DNA of 64,000 nucleotides from Trematomus loennbergii (lineage: Eukaryota; Chordata; Actinopteri; Perciformes; Nototheniidae), in NCBI GenBank assembly GCA_012861695.1, contig JAAOOA010000399.1, positions 12,754,731 through 12,818,730 on the forward strand, in the 5' to 3' direction. Positions 1 to 12,781 of the stretch are shown here, piece after piece; within the stretch, counting starts at the first letter, position 1; the number at the start of each line of letters is the position of its first letter. A program made the translations under genes and the position numbers. Below the pieces are notes generated by a model, which was not told where the DNA came from, did no database searches, and saw only the letters and a list, made by a program, of their open reading frames with translations.

Positions 1-743
1 GCAATTTTCCAAAATCGCATTGGTTTCTCATACAGCATCTCTGTATAGTATGTGTATTCACTCTCTGTCCTAAACGGCTTGTTGGAGCTCCTGCCCCCCC
101 CTCCCTGTGAGCCCAGTGTGCTCTGATTGGTCGGGACGTTGCGATCTTGTTGCTGCTCGCAGCTGCTGCGAGCTGCTGCTCGCAGCTGCTGCGAGCTGCT
201 GCGAGCTGCTGCGAGGGGCGGACAGATTTCCGGGTCGGCGATACAGCGAGAACAAGCGAAACTCATCCTGAGCACACACAAACACTCACAGCCGAAGTAA
301 AAACAATAAGTGTGGCTTGATATTGAGTAAGAAAAAGGTTTATAACGCTGTGAGAATGGGTCTGCGGAGAGCATTTCTCCGCGATCCCAACTCGTCTATT
401 ACCAGCGTTCAGGGAGCTCTATGCAAGTCATTGGGGACTCCCTGTTAGTTAGCCAAGGGATCCTGGTGTGTGAGGTGCTCCGCGGATTGGTCCATTTGGG
501 CCAATCCGGTCATTTGTTGTTGATTTGGGTATTCACACGTCACAGAACCCAGGAAGCAAACAATGGAAAATGAGAAATCTCCAACGAGGCGTTTTGGGGC
601 AGCATAGACTGTGTTAGAGTTGTACTCGCTACAGGGTGTACTTTGAGGGTTTTTGACTCTGCAGACCGTTCACATGCATAAAAACCTTCATAACACACAA
701 GGGGACGGGTAATAACCAGAAAAGCATGACATGGGCCCTTTAA
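1..743 (-). mobile_element. TTAA-bounded dispersed repeat (family B), left end off the window
   Basis: Read on the minus strand from 743, the sequence starts at a TTAA (740-743) followed by AGGGCCCATGTCATGC. This resembles the ends of the TTAA elements at 744, 9914 and 31164, which read AGGGGACCTATCATGC. The interior holds no convincing coding sequence. It includes a GC-rich CAGCTGCTGCGAG minisatellite near the left edge. I recognise the general style of a teleost non-autonomous DNA transposon but cannot assign a superfamily. The left boundary is not visible, so the extent is a guess. Confidence 0.5.
155..217. repeat. CAGCTGCTGCGAG minisatellite
   Basis: About 60 bases are built from repeated GCTGCTGCGAG / CTGCTCGCAG blocks. 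Because the blocks contain CAGCTG they are partly self-complementary and could form small hairpins. The tract lies inside the family B repeat and produces a spurious Ser/Gln-rich minus-strand reading frame. Confidence 0.8.
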
Positions 744-1192
744 ATTCTGCTGTGAAAACACCATCCTGTTCTAAACCACATCAAGGATTATTCCTGAAAC
801 AGTATGGAGCTCAAATGCTTTTTCTCTTGCGGGTTTATCACAAGGTGAGTTCCTTTTTTTATTTCCTGCTTTTTAAACACATGTGCTCTCCAGTACAGGT
901 TAGCTCTGAGTGTTAGTGAGGCTTGCTAATGTAAACAAAGACGAGATTACGTCCAAAACACGTCAGGCATTGTTTCTGATAGCAACTCTCTGTGGGTCCA
1001 CCATCCGAAATTACGTCATATCGGCAGCAAATATGTATCCGCTCGTTGTACCCCCGTTTTTTAAAGATTTGGGTACGGAGGAAAAGAGAAAGGGTTTTAT
1101 TTTCTGACGCTGCGTGAGGTCCCTGACACACCGGGGACACATATTTATGTATAAAAGACATCAAAAAGTGAATTTTGCATGATAGGTCCCCT
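744..1192 (-). mobile_element. TTAA-flanked non-autonomous DNA element (family A), copy 1
   Basis: The right end reads GCATGATAGGTCCCCT followed by TTAA at 1193-1196, the reverse complement of the left ends at 9914 and 31164. The interior matches the copy at 31164-32715 in reverse for several hundred bases, for example the stretches around 860-930 and 1040-1140. The left boundary is shared with the neighbouring family B element at a TTAA (740-743), and the first ~90 bases differ from the other copies, so this copy is probably a chimera or a junction of two insertions. No coding capacity is seen. Confidence 0.65.
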
Positions 1193-1196
1193 TTAA

Positions 1197-4100
1197 CAAC
1201 TGAAACAGGAAAATTGCACATTTTCAGTGCACATAGGCAAACAGATGTGGCAGCTGAAGACATTTTACAGAGCAAGTTTGTTATCAGGTGGTAAGAAATG
1301 TAAGATTACACTCCACAAATGTGATCATTGCTGTGACATACACTTTTGATTCATTAAATACATTTGATACACATTTTAGAGTCATGGTTTGATGCCTGGC
1401 AATTCATGTCTTTTGTAATTTTGGCTCCGATGGGAGATACAATTCTTTAATTCTGAAAAGGTGTTTTGAGTGACGGTCACACTGTACCACTCAATGCTAT
1501 TCTAATAATACCTTTTTTCAAATAATTATATTTGAGTATCAAGTGATTTGCAGACTGTTTTAGTATTTTAAGATGCTTGCTTCAGCTTATGGGATTTTGT
1601 TTGTACAGGGATGCTGAAACATCTTGGCTCATATACAGATCCTTACAAAACAATTATTGCCAAACACTTATTAGGCGGGAGGCTATATAATATTAATAAC
1701 AGTTCACAGTGACGAGAAGTAGATATGTACACCGAAATAAACCATGGAAAAAATATACTGATCACTCCTTGAAGCCTAAGCCATTTCAAATGATGTTTAA
1801 CCCACAAATCAAAAAAACAAAAACTAAGACGTTAAGGATCAGCGTGATCCAAAAGGCGCAGAACTGTTTGCATCTGCTAATGGCACAATTAATCATACAG
1901 GCCACCGCATGTGTCACATACTGCAACAACACATTCTTTTCATTTCCACATGGCACCAAATTCCCCTCTCCCACCGACCACGCTTCCTTGTCTGCAGCAG
2001 GAATATCTCCAGGCAAGACAATGGCGCACAATTACCCAGGGCAGAAAGCACTGTGGCACTGACAAATGTAGTTTTTACTGAGCAGGAGACATTATGTTCT
2101 CACATCAGAGTTAAATACCTCCTATTTATCTCAGCCAAGGCAAGGGAGAGAAAAGAGCAAAAGGGAAAAGGAAGGCAGGGAGAGAGAAAGTCGGAGTGAT
2201 CGAGACAGACAGAGAGAGGGGGAAGTAAGCCGTGGGCTGTGGAGACATTACGAGACGTTCCATGACAACCAAACAGAAGGATTCTCAACCATTTCGTCCT
2301 ATGTTCCTATTAGTCAAAGCACAGTGAGAAGGTGCAGCTGCGTGATGACCTATAGCTTATTTCTCACGCGAAGATAAATGGCACAGGCTATTTTGTGCAA
2401 CCGAATTCACGTTATTCAGAAACATTGAATGACAATTTCATTGTATGTGCCACAGTCAAGGTTTTAAATCAAGACTGAAAAGACTCACTATAACAAACAT
2501 GATTTATCTTGCTTTATGGAGAAAAAACTTGGCAACCATATTGTTTGGAATTGAAGAGGGCCATTTTGCTTATGATGCATATGTATGCATCATATGTATG
2601 TATATATATGCATATATATGCATATATGATAGCTGTGTGTAAAGGACCAGCAGGCTATTGAAACTCTTGCAATTCACTGAAACCTGTAAACAAATAAAAT
2701 TGCTTTTAACAATAAGTATTTCAAGGAAAAAGACATTCCCAATAAAAAAGCCCTTCACAAAATGAGCAAACTTAAAGAAATATACAAGTTAGTGGAATGC
2801 AATATGTATGTATAATTCAATTATGTAGTTTCATGATCTACAACCCTCACGCCCTCTGCAAAAAATACATTCATACACACAAACACTAATCTGAGCCCAT
2901 GCAAACCCTCCTCCATGCATACAAAGACAGAATAAAGGCTTTGTGTTAGGTTTGCATTTGCATTTCTTATGTAATCTGCAAAATATTAATAAAGCCGTCA
3001 TCATAATTATTTTCTTTTGTTAATAAAGATGCAGAATTGTATTTATAGAAATGCAACGTCTGTGTTTGTCTAGTCCAAGAGAAACAAATGAGAAATCATT
3101 TTCATTCCAATAGAAAGCTGTATGTTTTCCAAGAATAGTCAGTTGTCTGAAAAAAGATTGGAAAAAGTATCATAGTTAAGGGTCACAAGTGCCTAAAAAA
3201 TGCAATAATATTCACCTTAACACCAGTGTAATGTACAGCAGAAAACGTAAATGAAATAATAATAATAATATGGAAATTGGATGTTTTCTTCTTGAATCTA
3301 AGGCAACACAAATATGAAAGTGCTGTTGTGTGTACCGTGCTTGTTAATGTTGCTGTATGTTGACACCATCTGTGGAGGTGGATCTGTTGGGTGGAGTCCC
3401 TGCCCCCTCCTCACTACCTATTGACTCATGAATCAAGGTGTTTGTGTTGACTGTGAACATTCGTTTGGAAATGGGGTCATTTTGGGGGTCAGGCTTATTA
3501 TTGTTCCCAAATAGCTTCCTTGCCTTGCTGGATGCTTGAATTATAGCTTTCTTTGCTCAAATTTGGACCAGTGCCCATATTCTAAGGTCATACATATAGT
3601 GAAGAGGTGTGTAACATAAATCATTAAGCAGAAATGAAAAACAGAATACACATAAACAGGCATTCATTGTAATAAATTCAAATTATTTTTATTATTATTG
3701 GTTTTAACATTATTGTTATTATTATTACTTTGAGGTATTTGTATTATTTTTTATATAATTGCTTTCACTTTTATCAATATCATTATTTGTATTTATTTGT
3801 TTTAATATTATTATTATTTTTTTTAAATGTTATTACTATCTTACATTTCAAGCTGTTGAAGCTATTATTGCCACATTTGGGCCTCTGCTCACTAGCCTGC
3901 TACATTATGATATTTATAATGACATTTGATGCCAAGAAAACGATAGTCTTCTTGCATTGTCTCCAAACAGGTGACATCAAATTGAATGCCATACAAGCGT
4001 GACTTGATTTTCTGGAGCAACCAATTTCACAGTGTAGCCTGGACTGCCTGTTTCTGTGGTCTTCCATTTCTGAAGGGTATCCAAATAAGACTGAAACACT

Positions 4101-7100
4101 TCACAGGCATGGCTTCTGTTTGTGTGTTTGGTGGCTCTCCAGCAATCAGAGGTCCTCTTTCTCTTGTCCTCCTTTCATTTTGGAAAGCCCAGCAGGGAAT
4201 GTATAAGTCTGGCCCCAGTAAATTACCGGGGATCATGGCAGATTCAAGGTCAGTTGCAGCTTTGAGTAAGGTCAAATGGAGGAGGTTCAAACCCATCTCC
4301 ACTTCACCCATCCCCTCTGTATGAGCAGCCACTGTGATTGCAGATAATTACCTCTGCAATGTGTTGTGTTTGGGGGGTCTTCTGTGTTTGTGTTAGTCTG
4401 TCCCCTGGATTTGTTGTTACCAACATTGTATGTGTTTGTTATAAGTCATGTAACATCAGATAAAACACTCTGTTTTGTCATTTGATCACTGTCAACACCA
4501 TTATTCCACGCACCTTAGCCTATAGCCTCAATTTTCCCTGTCTTCCCATATCACTGCTGATGTTATTAAATATACTGCTCATTCAAAATGAATTTCCCTG
4601 CAGTATGACCTAGTTGTTGATAGAAGAAAAATTGTATCTGGCTCCTAGACGTTGCCTTTCATATTTTATAATGTATTTAGTTTTCATTACTTTTGCAAAT
4701 GTAGCTGTATTTCAATTGTTCTTTGGTTGCTACTGTATGAAATAAGCCCACAGCTATACACAAAACATACAGTGGTCGCTCCCAGAAAAACTGACATTTG
4801 GACAATGTCAAGTCTTGCACAACGATCATCTTCGGTACAGAAACCCGTATTTTATAGTCTCTGTGTCACTGTGTCACAGTTTGTAAGGCTCTCAGGGCTC
4901 TCTGTGAGCTGAGGCATAACGTAAAAGGGGCTGAGGGCGATGGGTAGTTGAAAAGAAATCTCTCATAGCATTCAAGCTTTAGCATTTACTGCATTTCATA
5001 GTGCAGTAGTCACCAGGGGGCTGGAGGAATTAATCCATGGCCCTTTTCATAAAGTTAGTGAATGCCCTGAGTGGCTCTCGGAGAAAAGCACAAGGCCCAG
5101 AAGCGTTGAGAACTGATGATCCATGATGCCTTTATGCTATGCTGGTCTGCACTACTATGCCTTCTTCTTCACCCTCTTCTTCTGCTGTAGCTGTATCTGC
5201 TGAAGGAGAAAACCTGACTGCACTCCATGAATACAGAGAAGTTGTCCAAAGGCCCTCATACCTCAGTGTTCTTTGTCTTTCTATCTGTCTGGTGTTCACA
5301 GCTCACTAATGCATGGGGGTGTTAAAAGGTTACAGTAAGGTTGGACCTAGATTACTCTCACTGTAAACACTTCACAGTACTTGACAGTAGAAATATTTGA
5401 TATGCTATAAATAAACAAAGAAAAGTAATCTGGCCCTTAACCATGTGTATAGGAAACAGAGCTAACAACACTACTTCTAATAGGGTTGAAGATGGTCTCT
5501 ACTTTATAGATGTTTTACTCAAAGAAATTGTGAAAGTGTGATGAGCACTGGGATTCACTAGATACTATTTCTTCTTAAAAGTGAGCAGTAAATTGATATT
5601 CGGGCATTTTAATTTGTCATTAAGGGTCCTCCGTGACTGTGACGACACACACACACACACGGCCAACCCCCACCCCTCTTACATAGACAATACCATATAT
5701 AGAAATGAGCTTGGAGGATATCAGTATTGTATTAAGCTGTGTTACTCAGTTAACCCTCCCCCACTCCCCCAGTTGCTTTTTTCTAATTTGTATTTCTCTT
5801 AGGCTTGTCAGTAACCTCTTATTCATCCATTATATCTTTTACTTACTCTCTCTTTTCCTCTTGAGCACTAGTAAACCCTACTGCAACCTATTTTTGTATC
5901 AAAACATTGCTGAGAGGTTTACAATTGCCTTATATAAATGTGGTTTCCACGTGAAGGCCTGAACAGAGAAAACAGACACTCAGAATTCCGAAATGTTGAG
6001 ACGCAATGAACCAATGTTGCTGGATTCATAAAATACAACAAGGCCAGCAACCTACTGTATACCAAGCTGAAAGGCTTACGGTTTCAGGAAGACAAAGTGT
6101 CCTCCAATCCAGTGGACTTGCAGCTACAGTATAGCCTTCATCACAAAATACACAAAGACAAAATTCTGCCTTTCACCGTTCATGCCCATCTGCAGAATTA
6201 AGATGATGTTCGATAAGAAGTCTTTGTGGTGTGTTACACACTGTGTAACTAAAGTCTATACCAGTCAACAGTGAGGAAGGATTCACTTATTTTCTAATCC
6301 ACAAAACACGATTTGAGTTTGGTGGAATTGTTAGCTGACATAAGCCTTTTCCTTCATTTCAAAGGGTTTCTAAAGGCTGCAAAGCCCCCAGATCCTCAAA
6401 TGACCTAAATGTGGAAACTATACGAAATGTCATAGCAGTTGTTCAAAAAATGTCATGACTTGGATGGAAATGTTTTGTCATCACGTCAGACAACACTACC
6501 TACAATGAATAAAGTATTTGTTGGGATGTGAATACTGACTAAATGTGCTACAGTGAAGGCGGTTTTCTTTAAAAAATAATCAAGTCTCGCTGGAGGACAA
6601 ATCAATTATAAGCCTGTTATATTCAAACAACACACATCAGTAAACATCAGTCTGTTTTACTCAATAGTTTTGGTCCCATGGGGAGAAAAGCACTGAATAA
6701 ATATTACATTTTTCTATTATCACAAAGTCATATCAGAATTGACAATTACATTTTTCTAATAAACAATGGAGAGACATTATCATTAAATCAGTAAACATGA
6801 CCTCCCAATGCCTGAGGCACAGCAAGTGAGGTAGCAGCACTGTTCATTTTAATGATCTCATGCTGCAGTTAACTCATTACTCTTCTTCCAGGCTCACGGG
6901 ACCTCTGCTTTAGGACAGTATGCAGAAGACTACTGCAGTTGGGCGCTCACATACAGCATGAAATGGAGTGGATTTGTCACATACTGTAAAGTACATTTCT
7001 CCAATTGGAAACGTGACCATAGCTGGTCAGGGCAGATATTATCACTGTATGATTAAATGTTGTGAGTCACCGAAGATTCTCGTCTCGTTGGCAGACCATC

Positions 7101-8660
7101 TCCTTAAATTAGCGCTGCCTGAATCTAAATTCAATTAAAAGTTTCTTATGGAGTGACTTATGCAGGTCAGACGTGTCGTTGGCCAACAAGTGGCTAATCA
7201 GTTCTGACTCAACAGCAGACCTTGTTCTTTTCACTAGTAATTATGAGAAGAGAGATGGTAGGCCATCAAAATATGAGACATGTCTGACAAATTTAGCAAG
7301 TACATTTTAAACAGAAGTCATGTGTTGACCAGTACAGCCTTTAAGGTCTATTTTTAGTCCACTTTATTACCACTGTGTCTTTCATACTGTTCCCTACTGT
7401 CGGTCACGCAAAATATTCCAATGCGAAATAAAATAAAAACATCTACAGATGTATAATCCTGAACAAAAAAGTATTACAGTAAACAGATATTAACGCAATT
7501 AAAACTCATTGGGGAGCACTGAAGCTTTTCTGGTGGCTAGTAGTGTAGTGTTTTAGTAGTATTCTTAGTTTCATGGCTGTATGCTCTAGCAGAATTACGT
7601 GCATCGGTAAGTGCAAGACCAGCAGTCACATGGGAAAGATGGGGCCAGAGATTGGTCATGATGGTGCAAGTGTGAGTGATTGTCTCTGATGTCTTGGCTA
7701 ATCTCTGACACTGCTGCTGCCATCTGCCTAACATTTTGTGCGCACATTTATGACTCTATACTCAAGGACTTCTCCTGCTTATAGCAACTGACAATTTCTA
7801 CAAAAAAATTATAAATACAACTTCTATCCCGCCAATACCACAAGGAAGCTACAATGGCACAAGCAGTAGTGGAAAAACAGCTTGGTAAGTGTTATTTGGC
7901 GCCGTTAGGCAAACAACTATTCAACAGATAGTTCGGATATTAGACTGTAGTTATGGATCCACGTACCAATCAATGTAAATATGTAATAATCCATGGATTG
8001 CCTGCAAAAAGGCAGAAGCTAGTTAGCTACGCTAGGACCAGTGGCTTCTCTGGAAGTCGCCCCTGCCAAGCAGACACACATACAGTACAGGTAGTGGGGA
8101 GGGAAACTTGAATTATTCTAAGGACATTGTTCGAAACATTTTTTTTTTATTGAGGTAGTGGAGATTAAGGTTTAGAAGAAGATTTAAGGGCGTGGACAAG
8201 GCAACTGTCATTGGTCATGCAAAAGTGTCAGCTTTCCCTTTTTACATGAATGACGCTAATCAGAATCTATAGTCTACTGAGCTAAAAGTTCACGTGAAGG
8301 TTTTTGTGCTCCATGGTAGTATTAATATGTCAAATACAGAAATATACATTTATTTAAGTTACAGTACGTTTTGATGAATGTCAGGTTATTGGGTTATCAA
8401 GTAAGGCATTATAAAGTTCTCATGGGTCCATTAAACCTCAAGAAGGTCAACACTTCTCTTGACTCACTCATCTATACTCATCCGGATCCTAAGGCAAAGG
8501 TCATGTATATATGTCTTCTGATTAATATTAAATATTTCATTAGACTTTTGTGTATCCAGTGTCTGTCTGTAAACTGTATCACTACAAGGAGTCTGCTGGA
8601 ACTGATTCAGTCTCCAGTGGACCAGAGGATCCGGACTAGCCTGACTGCCTCTGACTCATG
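1197..8660. other. Intergenic DNA, no gene recognised
   Basis: This is AT-rich sequence with stops in all frames and no conserved protein match I can recognise. It holds short low-complexity patches: GA-rich around 2150-2220, alternating ATGCAT/TATA around 2575-2635, and ATT-rich around 3675-3830. A CTCF-like core (CACCAGGGGGC) lies near 5011. Small open frames here are unsupported. Confidence 0.6.
2575..2635. repeat. Alternating TATG/TATA low-complexity tract
   Basis: A run of alternating purine-pyrimidine sequence (repeated atatgcatatatg units) is partly palindromic. It is typical eukaryotic simple sequence with no coding value. Confidence 0.7.

Positions 8661-8743
<83 letters not shown>
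8661..8743. repeat. (GA)n microsatellite
   Basis: About 80 bases of nearly pure GA dinucleotide with one AAA interruption near 8678. The Arg-Glu open frame across it is an artefact of the repeat. Confidence 0.95.
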
Positions 8744-8745
<2 letters not shown>

Positions 8746-9909
8746 TGACCTCAAGTGTCCCCTCCGTCCATGGCTCACCATTCATCCATCCATTCTTAAT
8801 GGGATACTCTAACCTGGCTGTTTAACACACATTAACATCAGATATCCTTTCAGCTGGAAGTCTGGCTTTGGAAGCTTTTGGCTTTAAATACTTGTTTGAA
8901 AGGCATTATACATGTGTTACAGTATTTTGTGGATTTGAAACAGTTGTTAAGTTTCTAAGTGTGATGTGAATACAGCACTATTTGTAGAAATGCATACTGT
9001 ATGATCACCTACAGTCCATGGATCTTACTGAAGGTTATGTCATTGTCTTTAAAACACACACAACTTTGTCAATGCATTTACATAAACTGTAAAAAAAAAG
9101 TGTCTTGAAAGTAGGCATGTTTATATTCAAGCTCAGGGACAAAGGGAAAGTGAAAAGCTAAGAAACAAAAACATACCGTATGAAATGTGATTGAGGTGAA
9201 AATAAATGAACTTTCTATATACAGTTTTATTTCCCAGCCTACAAATTCACATAAAGCACAACAAACTTCACATAAAGCACAAAAAACTGTAAGACTAAGT
9301 TATAGCGCTATAATACAAAAAAAATGAGATGTTGGCATTACACTGAAGAGCGAAAACAAATTAAGAGTCCCATATAAAACACTAAAACCCAGTGCAAGCA
9401 GTGAAGCAAGACAAGCTCCTATGTTTGTTTATCTATTAATGATGAAAATACATTTACTGAGGGCAAAATGAAATGGAGTGCTGCTTGACACAGAGTTCAT
9501 TAATCTGTAACGAGAAACAGTGGGAGAGTGGTTACTGAGAACATGGCTCCCTGCTGTTAAGCTGTTCTGGTTGGCGGGCGTAATGATGTTAGTTTTACAT
9601 TAACTTGATAATATCTCTCCCAGAGGCACCAGCAAATATGCTTCAATCAGGGAAGATTGTGATGAAACTACTTCATACTGATGATGAGAGTGTGCTTGTA
9701 GTCCATTTCTTACTATTTTTTGTTTTACTATAAAAAAACAAAAACTACACTACTTTTGTTAGAATGTTGCTAGAAAACTGTGCCATAGGCAAAGTTAATC
9801 TTGAAAAGACAAGATACAATACATGTGTACATCACACACATAACTCACCTTGCAGTGATGTGGTTTGATGATACATTTCATGTGAGGCTGTACTTGTAAG
9901 ACAAGTGCC
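8744..9909. other. Intergenic DNA, nothing recognised
   Basis: AT-rich unique-looking sequence with no reading frame or repeat that I can support. Confidence 0.5.
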
Positions 9910-9913
9910 TTAA

Positions 9914-10397
9914 AGGGGACCTATCATGCAAAATGCACATTTGTACGTCTTTTATACATGAATATGTGTCCCCGGTGTTCCAGGGAACTCACCAAGTGTC
10001 AGAAAACACAACCCTCTCTATTTTCCTCCATACCCAAATCTCTAAAAAAGGGGCTGCAACGGATCTGATAAAAACTGATCCAGATTTGAACACTGTCCTG
10101 ACGTCAGGACAGTGGCGCTACGGCTATTGGGCCAACTCCACCAATCAGGAGGAGACAGCCACGGCCATTGCCGTTCGAAAGCTCTGGAGACGCTGTAGTA
10201 CATATGCCAGGCCTAGATGGTGCTGTTCTCACAGAATCTGCCCTTGCAGAAACAGAGCTAAAAATGTCAAATTGAGCAAAATGAGGCATGGCTAAAATGC
10301 ATGATCTGTTTGGTATTTTGAAAAAAAAAAAGTATAAATATGCCTTATAGGTATGGTCCTACACTATATTATTCAAATATAGCATGATAGGTCCACT
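9914..10397 (+). mobile_element. TTAA-flanked non-autonomous DNA element (family A), copy 2
   Basis: The left end AGGGGACCTATCATGC follows TTAA (9910-9913). The right end GCATGATAGGTCCACT precedes TTAA (10398-10401). The 484-bp element is therefore flanked by TTAA on both sides with ~16-bp terminal inverted repeats. Its first 150 bases closely match the copy at 31164 (GTGTCCCCGGTG..., CCTCCATACCCAAATCTC). TTAA targets are a piggyBac hallmark, although a 3-bp TTA/TAA target of PIF/Harbinger type would give the same picture. No transposase is present. Confidence 0.8.
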
Positions 10398-10401
10398 TTA
10401 A

Positions 10402-10749
10402 GATAAATGCTAACATGATATTTAACAAGTATAATGCTAAACATTTTCAGTGTGTTAGCATGTGAACATTGTTAATAAGAACTGGACACAAGTACAACTG
10501 AGGCTGAGAGGAGTGTCATATTAGGGAGAGACTTCAGTGACTTTGTCCAAAGTATAGGTCTACTGGAGGACAGGGATATATAACGCAAGATTAGAAGATA
10601 CCAGGTGCGTCTTTTTCAGAGTCAAGAGAGTGTAAATCACTTTGAAATAATTTAGTCATAAACAAAATTAGTGGTCAAACAATGAATCTTTGAATTGATA
10701 ATGGTTCTTGAAAATAAGTCAGGTGTTGTGTCTCGACAAATGTGTTAGT
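10402..10749. other. Intergenic spacer
   Basis: AT-rich spacer between the TTAA element and the DIRS element. No gene or repeat is recognised. Confidence 0.5.
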
Positions 10750-10771
10750 TATATATCTCACAGGCTCCGCC

Positions 10772-10937
10772 CTCTACTGGACTCTATGGGTACTACCCTC
10801 TATGCAAGCATTCACCGACTGAGATTTCTATAGACGTAGCCGGCCTTGGGGCGGGCCTACCTGAATGCTAGCGCATCTCACCGTATAAAAGGAGGCCTCG
10901 CCTCCTGACTATCATCCCTTTCTCTTCAGCGAGCGGG
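10772..10937 (+). repeat. DIRS left inverted terminal repeat
   Basis: Starts CTCTACTGGACTCTATG and ends near TCTCTTCAGCGAGCG. It is nearly identical, in reverse complement, to 14448-14613. It contains the shared block GGCCTTGGGGCGGGCCTAC and a TATA-like tract (CCGTATAAAAGG at 10881-10892), which is probably the element's own promoter. Confidence 0.85.
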
Positions 10938-11361
10938 CAACAACTGAAGCAGAGATAAGACGTTTGAAAGAAGAAGAAAGAGTTATCATACCTCCAGGGA
11001 GTCGCCACTGCTAGAGACCCGATTATTGGGCCGCAAGGCCGAATTAGTAGCTTGGTCCACGGGCCTTCCCCGGGGACCGGTGCTCAGTGGCTTCACATGA
11101 TATAGGGTCGACCCTACTTCATCACAGGCCGCCGCCGCTGCCTGCCGTGTGATGTCCCTGGGGGATCACGCCGCATGGCACTTTCCAAAGAGGACCGTGT
11201 TGATCTCCTGGGAGCCCCCGTGTTTACGGAAGGGCTCTTTGGATCGATCTCCTTGCTCACGGGATAAGGAGTAGTTGCAGCGTGCTGCTTCTAGCTCATC
11301 CCCAGAGGAAGGAACACTGTCCTACACTCCCTGCCCCCTGCTGTAAACCCCAGTATAGAGA

Positions 11362-12076
11362 GGCGAAGTCCCGCCCTTATACTTCCGCCCCATGGGACCT
11401 TATTTTGAAAAAATGATGTATTGAAGTCAATGGGGAGAGAAAGATTATCTTTCGATCCCGTTTGAATTGTGCCACGAATTACACATAATGATGTTTGTCA
11501 ATCTTCAAAAATCATTTCCATGTCAAAAAAGTCACAGTTTGTCGTAAAACTGTTGAAATATAAGACTAGGAAAAATACGCAACTAGAAAGACTACAAATC
11601 CCAGAGTCGCGTAAGTGATGTCATTAACGTTACACATTACACTCGTGTTACTCACTGAAACCTTGTAAAGCCGGTCCCGCATGCTGGCTCTTACGGAACC
11701 GACTAACTCCCCTTTTGTGTATATACAGCTCTCAACATGCCCAGACTTGTAGGGATTTTCAACTATTTTAATACTTTTCGACTCATTCTGAAAGAAAGAG
11801 GTGAAATGTGCTAACGTGACGGCCATCTTGGTGTTGGTGACGTGTGCGAGACCAGAGATGTAGTTCATTGAGTGTTTCACACAAAAAAATGTGTTACTTC
11901 ACAGTTTTATGACACATTTTTATTTTTTTACTTGCAAAATTATCTTTTAAATTGACAAACATCATATGTGTAATTCGTGTGTAATAAGATAATCTTTCTC
12001 TCGCCATTGACTTCAATACATAATTTTTCCAAAATAAGGTCCCATGGAGGTCCACCGGAAAGGGAGGGACTTCGCC
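11362..12076. mobile_element. Long-TIR non-autonomous DNA element inside the DIRS copy
   Basis: Two inverted arms of about 114 bases (11362-11475 and 11963-12076) share GGCGAAGTCCC, CCATGGGACCTTATTTT, ATGTATTGAAGTCAATGG and AGAGAAAGATTATCTT. The arms flank about 490 bases of unrelated sequence with no recognisable protein. I see no clear target-site duplication, so the superfamily is open. It interrupts the gag-side part of the DIRS element and so is younger. Confidence 0.75.
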
Positions 12077-12174
12077 GGGCGCGTGCACGTGAGTGGAATA
12101 ACCGAGTGCTGTCAAAGCACTGTGCGGGTTCAAGAGACGCTATTGCCGGTGTGCTGTTGTCAGAAAACACACTT

Positions 12175-12390
12175 GCCTGGTGTGTGGCGCAGTGGTTAGA
12201 GCCTTGGTGTTGGGAGCCTTGGTGTTGGGATCAGGGGGTCACAGGGGTGTCGTGGCATGCCCACTGCATGTCGTTGTGTCCCTGGGCAAGACACTTCACC
12301 CCAAATTGCTCCTGTGGGGATTGTCCACAGTATTGAGTATGTAAGTCGCTTTGGATAAAAGCGTCTAACAAGTAACATGTAATGTACTGT
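12175..12390 (+). mobile_element. tRNA-derived SINE
   Basis: The 5' part (TGTGGCGCAGTGGTTAGAGCC) resembles a tRNA A-box region. The body has TGTCCCTGGGCAAGACACTTC, and the 3' part has CGCTTTGGATAAAAGCGTCT followed by a TGTAATG-type tail, as in common teleost SINEs with a LINE-like 3' end. A 15-base piece (AGCCTTGGTGTTGGG) is tandemly duplicated at about 12199-12228. The expected B box is degenerate. It sits inside the DIRS element. Confidence 0.75.
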
Positions 12391-12544
12391 AATGTATAAT
12401 AGCTTCAATTAATGCATTTTACCGTTGAATGGCAAATACAGCGTTAATACGTGGCCGCGGTGCGTTCAGGGACCTCCTGAAAAAACGATTGCATTTATCC
12501 CAGAGTAAGAGTCATCTCTCTCCACAATTCCACTTTTCCCCATA

Positions 12545-12780
12545 ATGTCCGTTTCAAGAGACGGCATTGTGACGCGCCCTCAGCACAGAGAAAAGGGTCT
12601 TTATTCCATGTACTTCCTGGTTCTCAAGAAGACAGGGGAATTTAGACCTATTCTAGATCTCCGCGGCCTGAATCGCCACATTTCCTGCAGGCAATTCCGC
12701 ATGTTAACTATGAAACAGTTACTGGGGCTTGTGCAGCCAGGCGATTGGTTCACACCATGGGCCTGAAGGACGCGTACTTT
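12545..12780 (+). pseudogene. DIRS reverse transcriptase fragment
   Basis: The frame reads through FLVLKKTGEFRPILDLRGLN, FRMLTMKQLL and PGDWFT, the fingers/palm start of a DIRS-type reverse transcriptase. It then meets a stop. A second frame continues with GLKDAYFYVEIAP, the sequence expected right after PGDWFT, so there is a small frameshift near 12760. The catalytic YxDD region and most of the enzyme are missing: the frame jumps directly to the RNase H-distal part, implying a large internal deletion. It cannot encode a working enzyme. Confidence 0.8.
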
Positions 12781-12781
12781 T

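Noticed and set aside
5008..5024. CTCF-like CACCAGGGGGCTG near 5011
   Set aside because: Two or more mismatches to the core; too weak to list as a site.
11566..11880. 104-codon minus-strand frame
   Set aside because: Lies in the interior of the long-TIR element and resembles no transposase.
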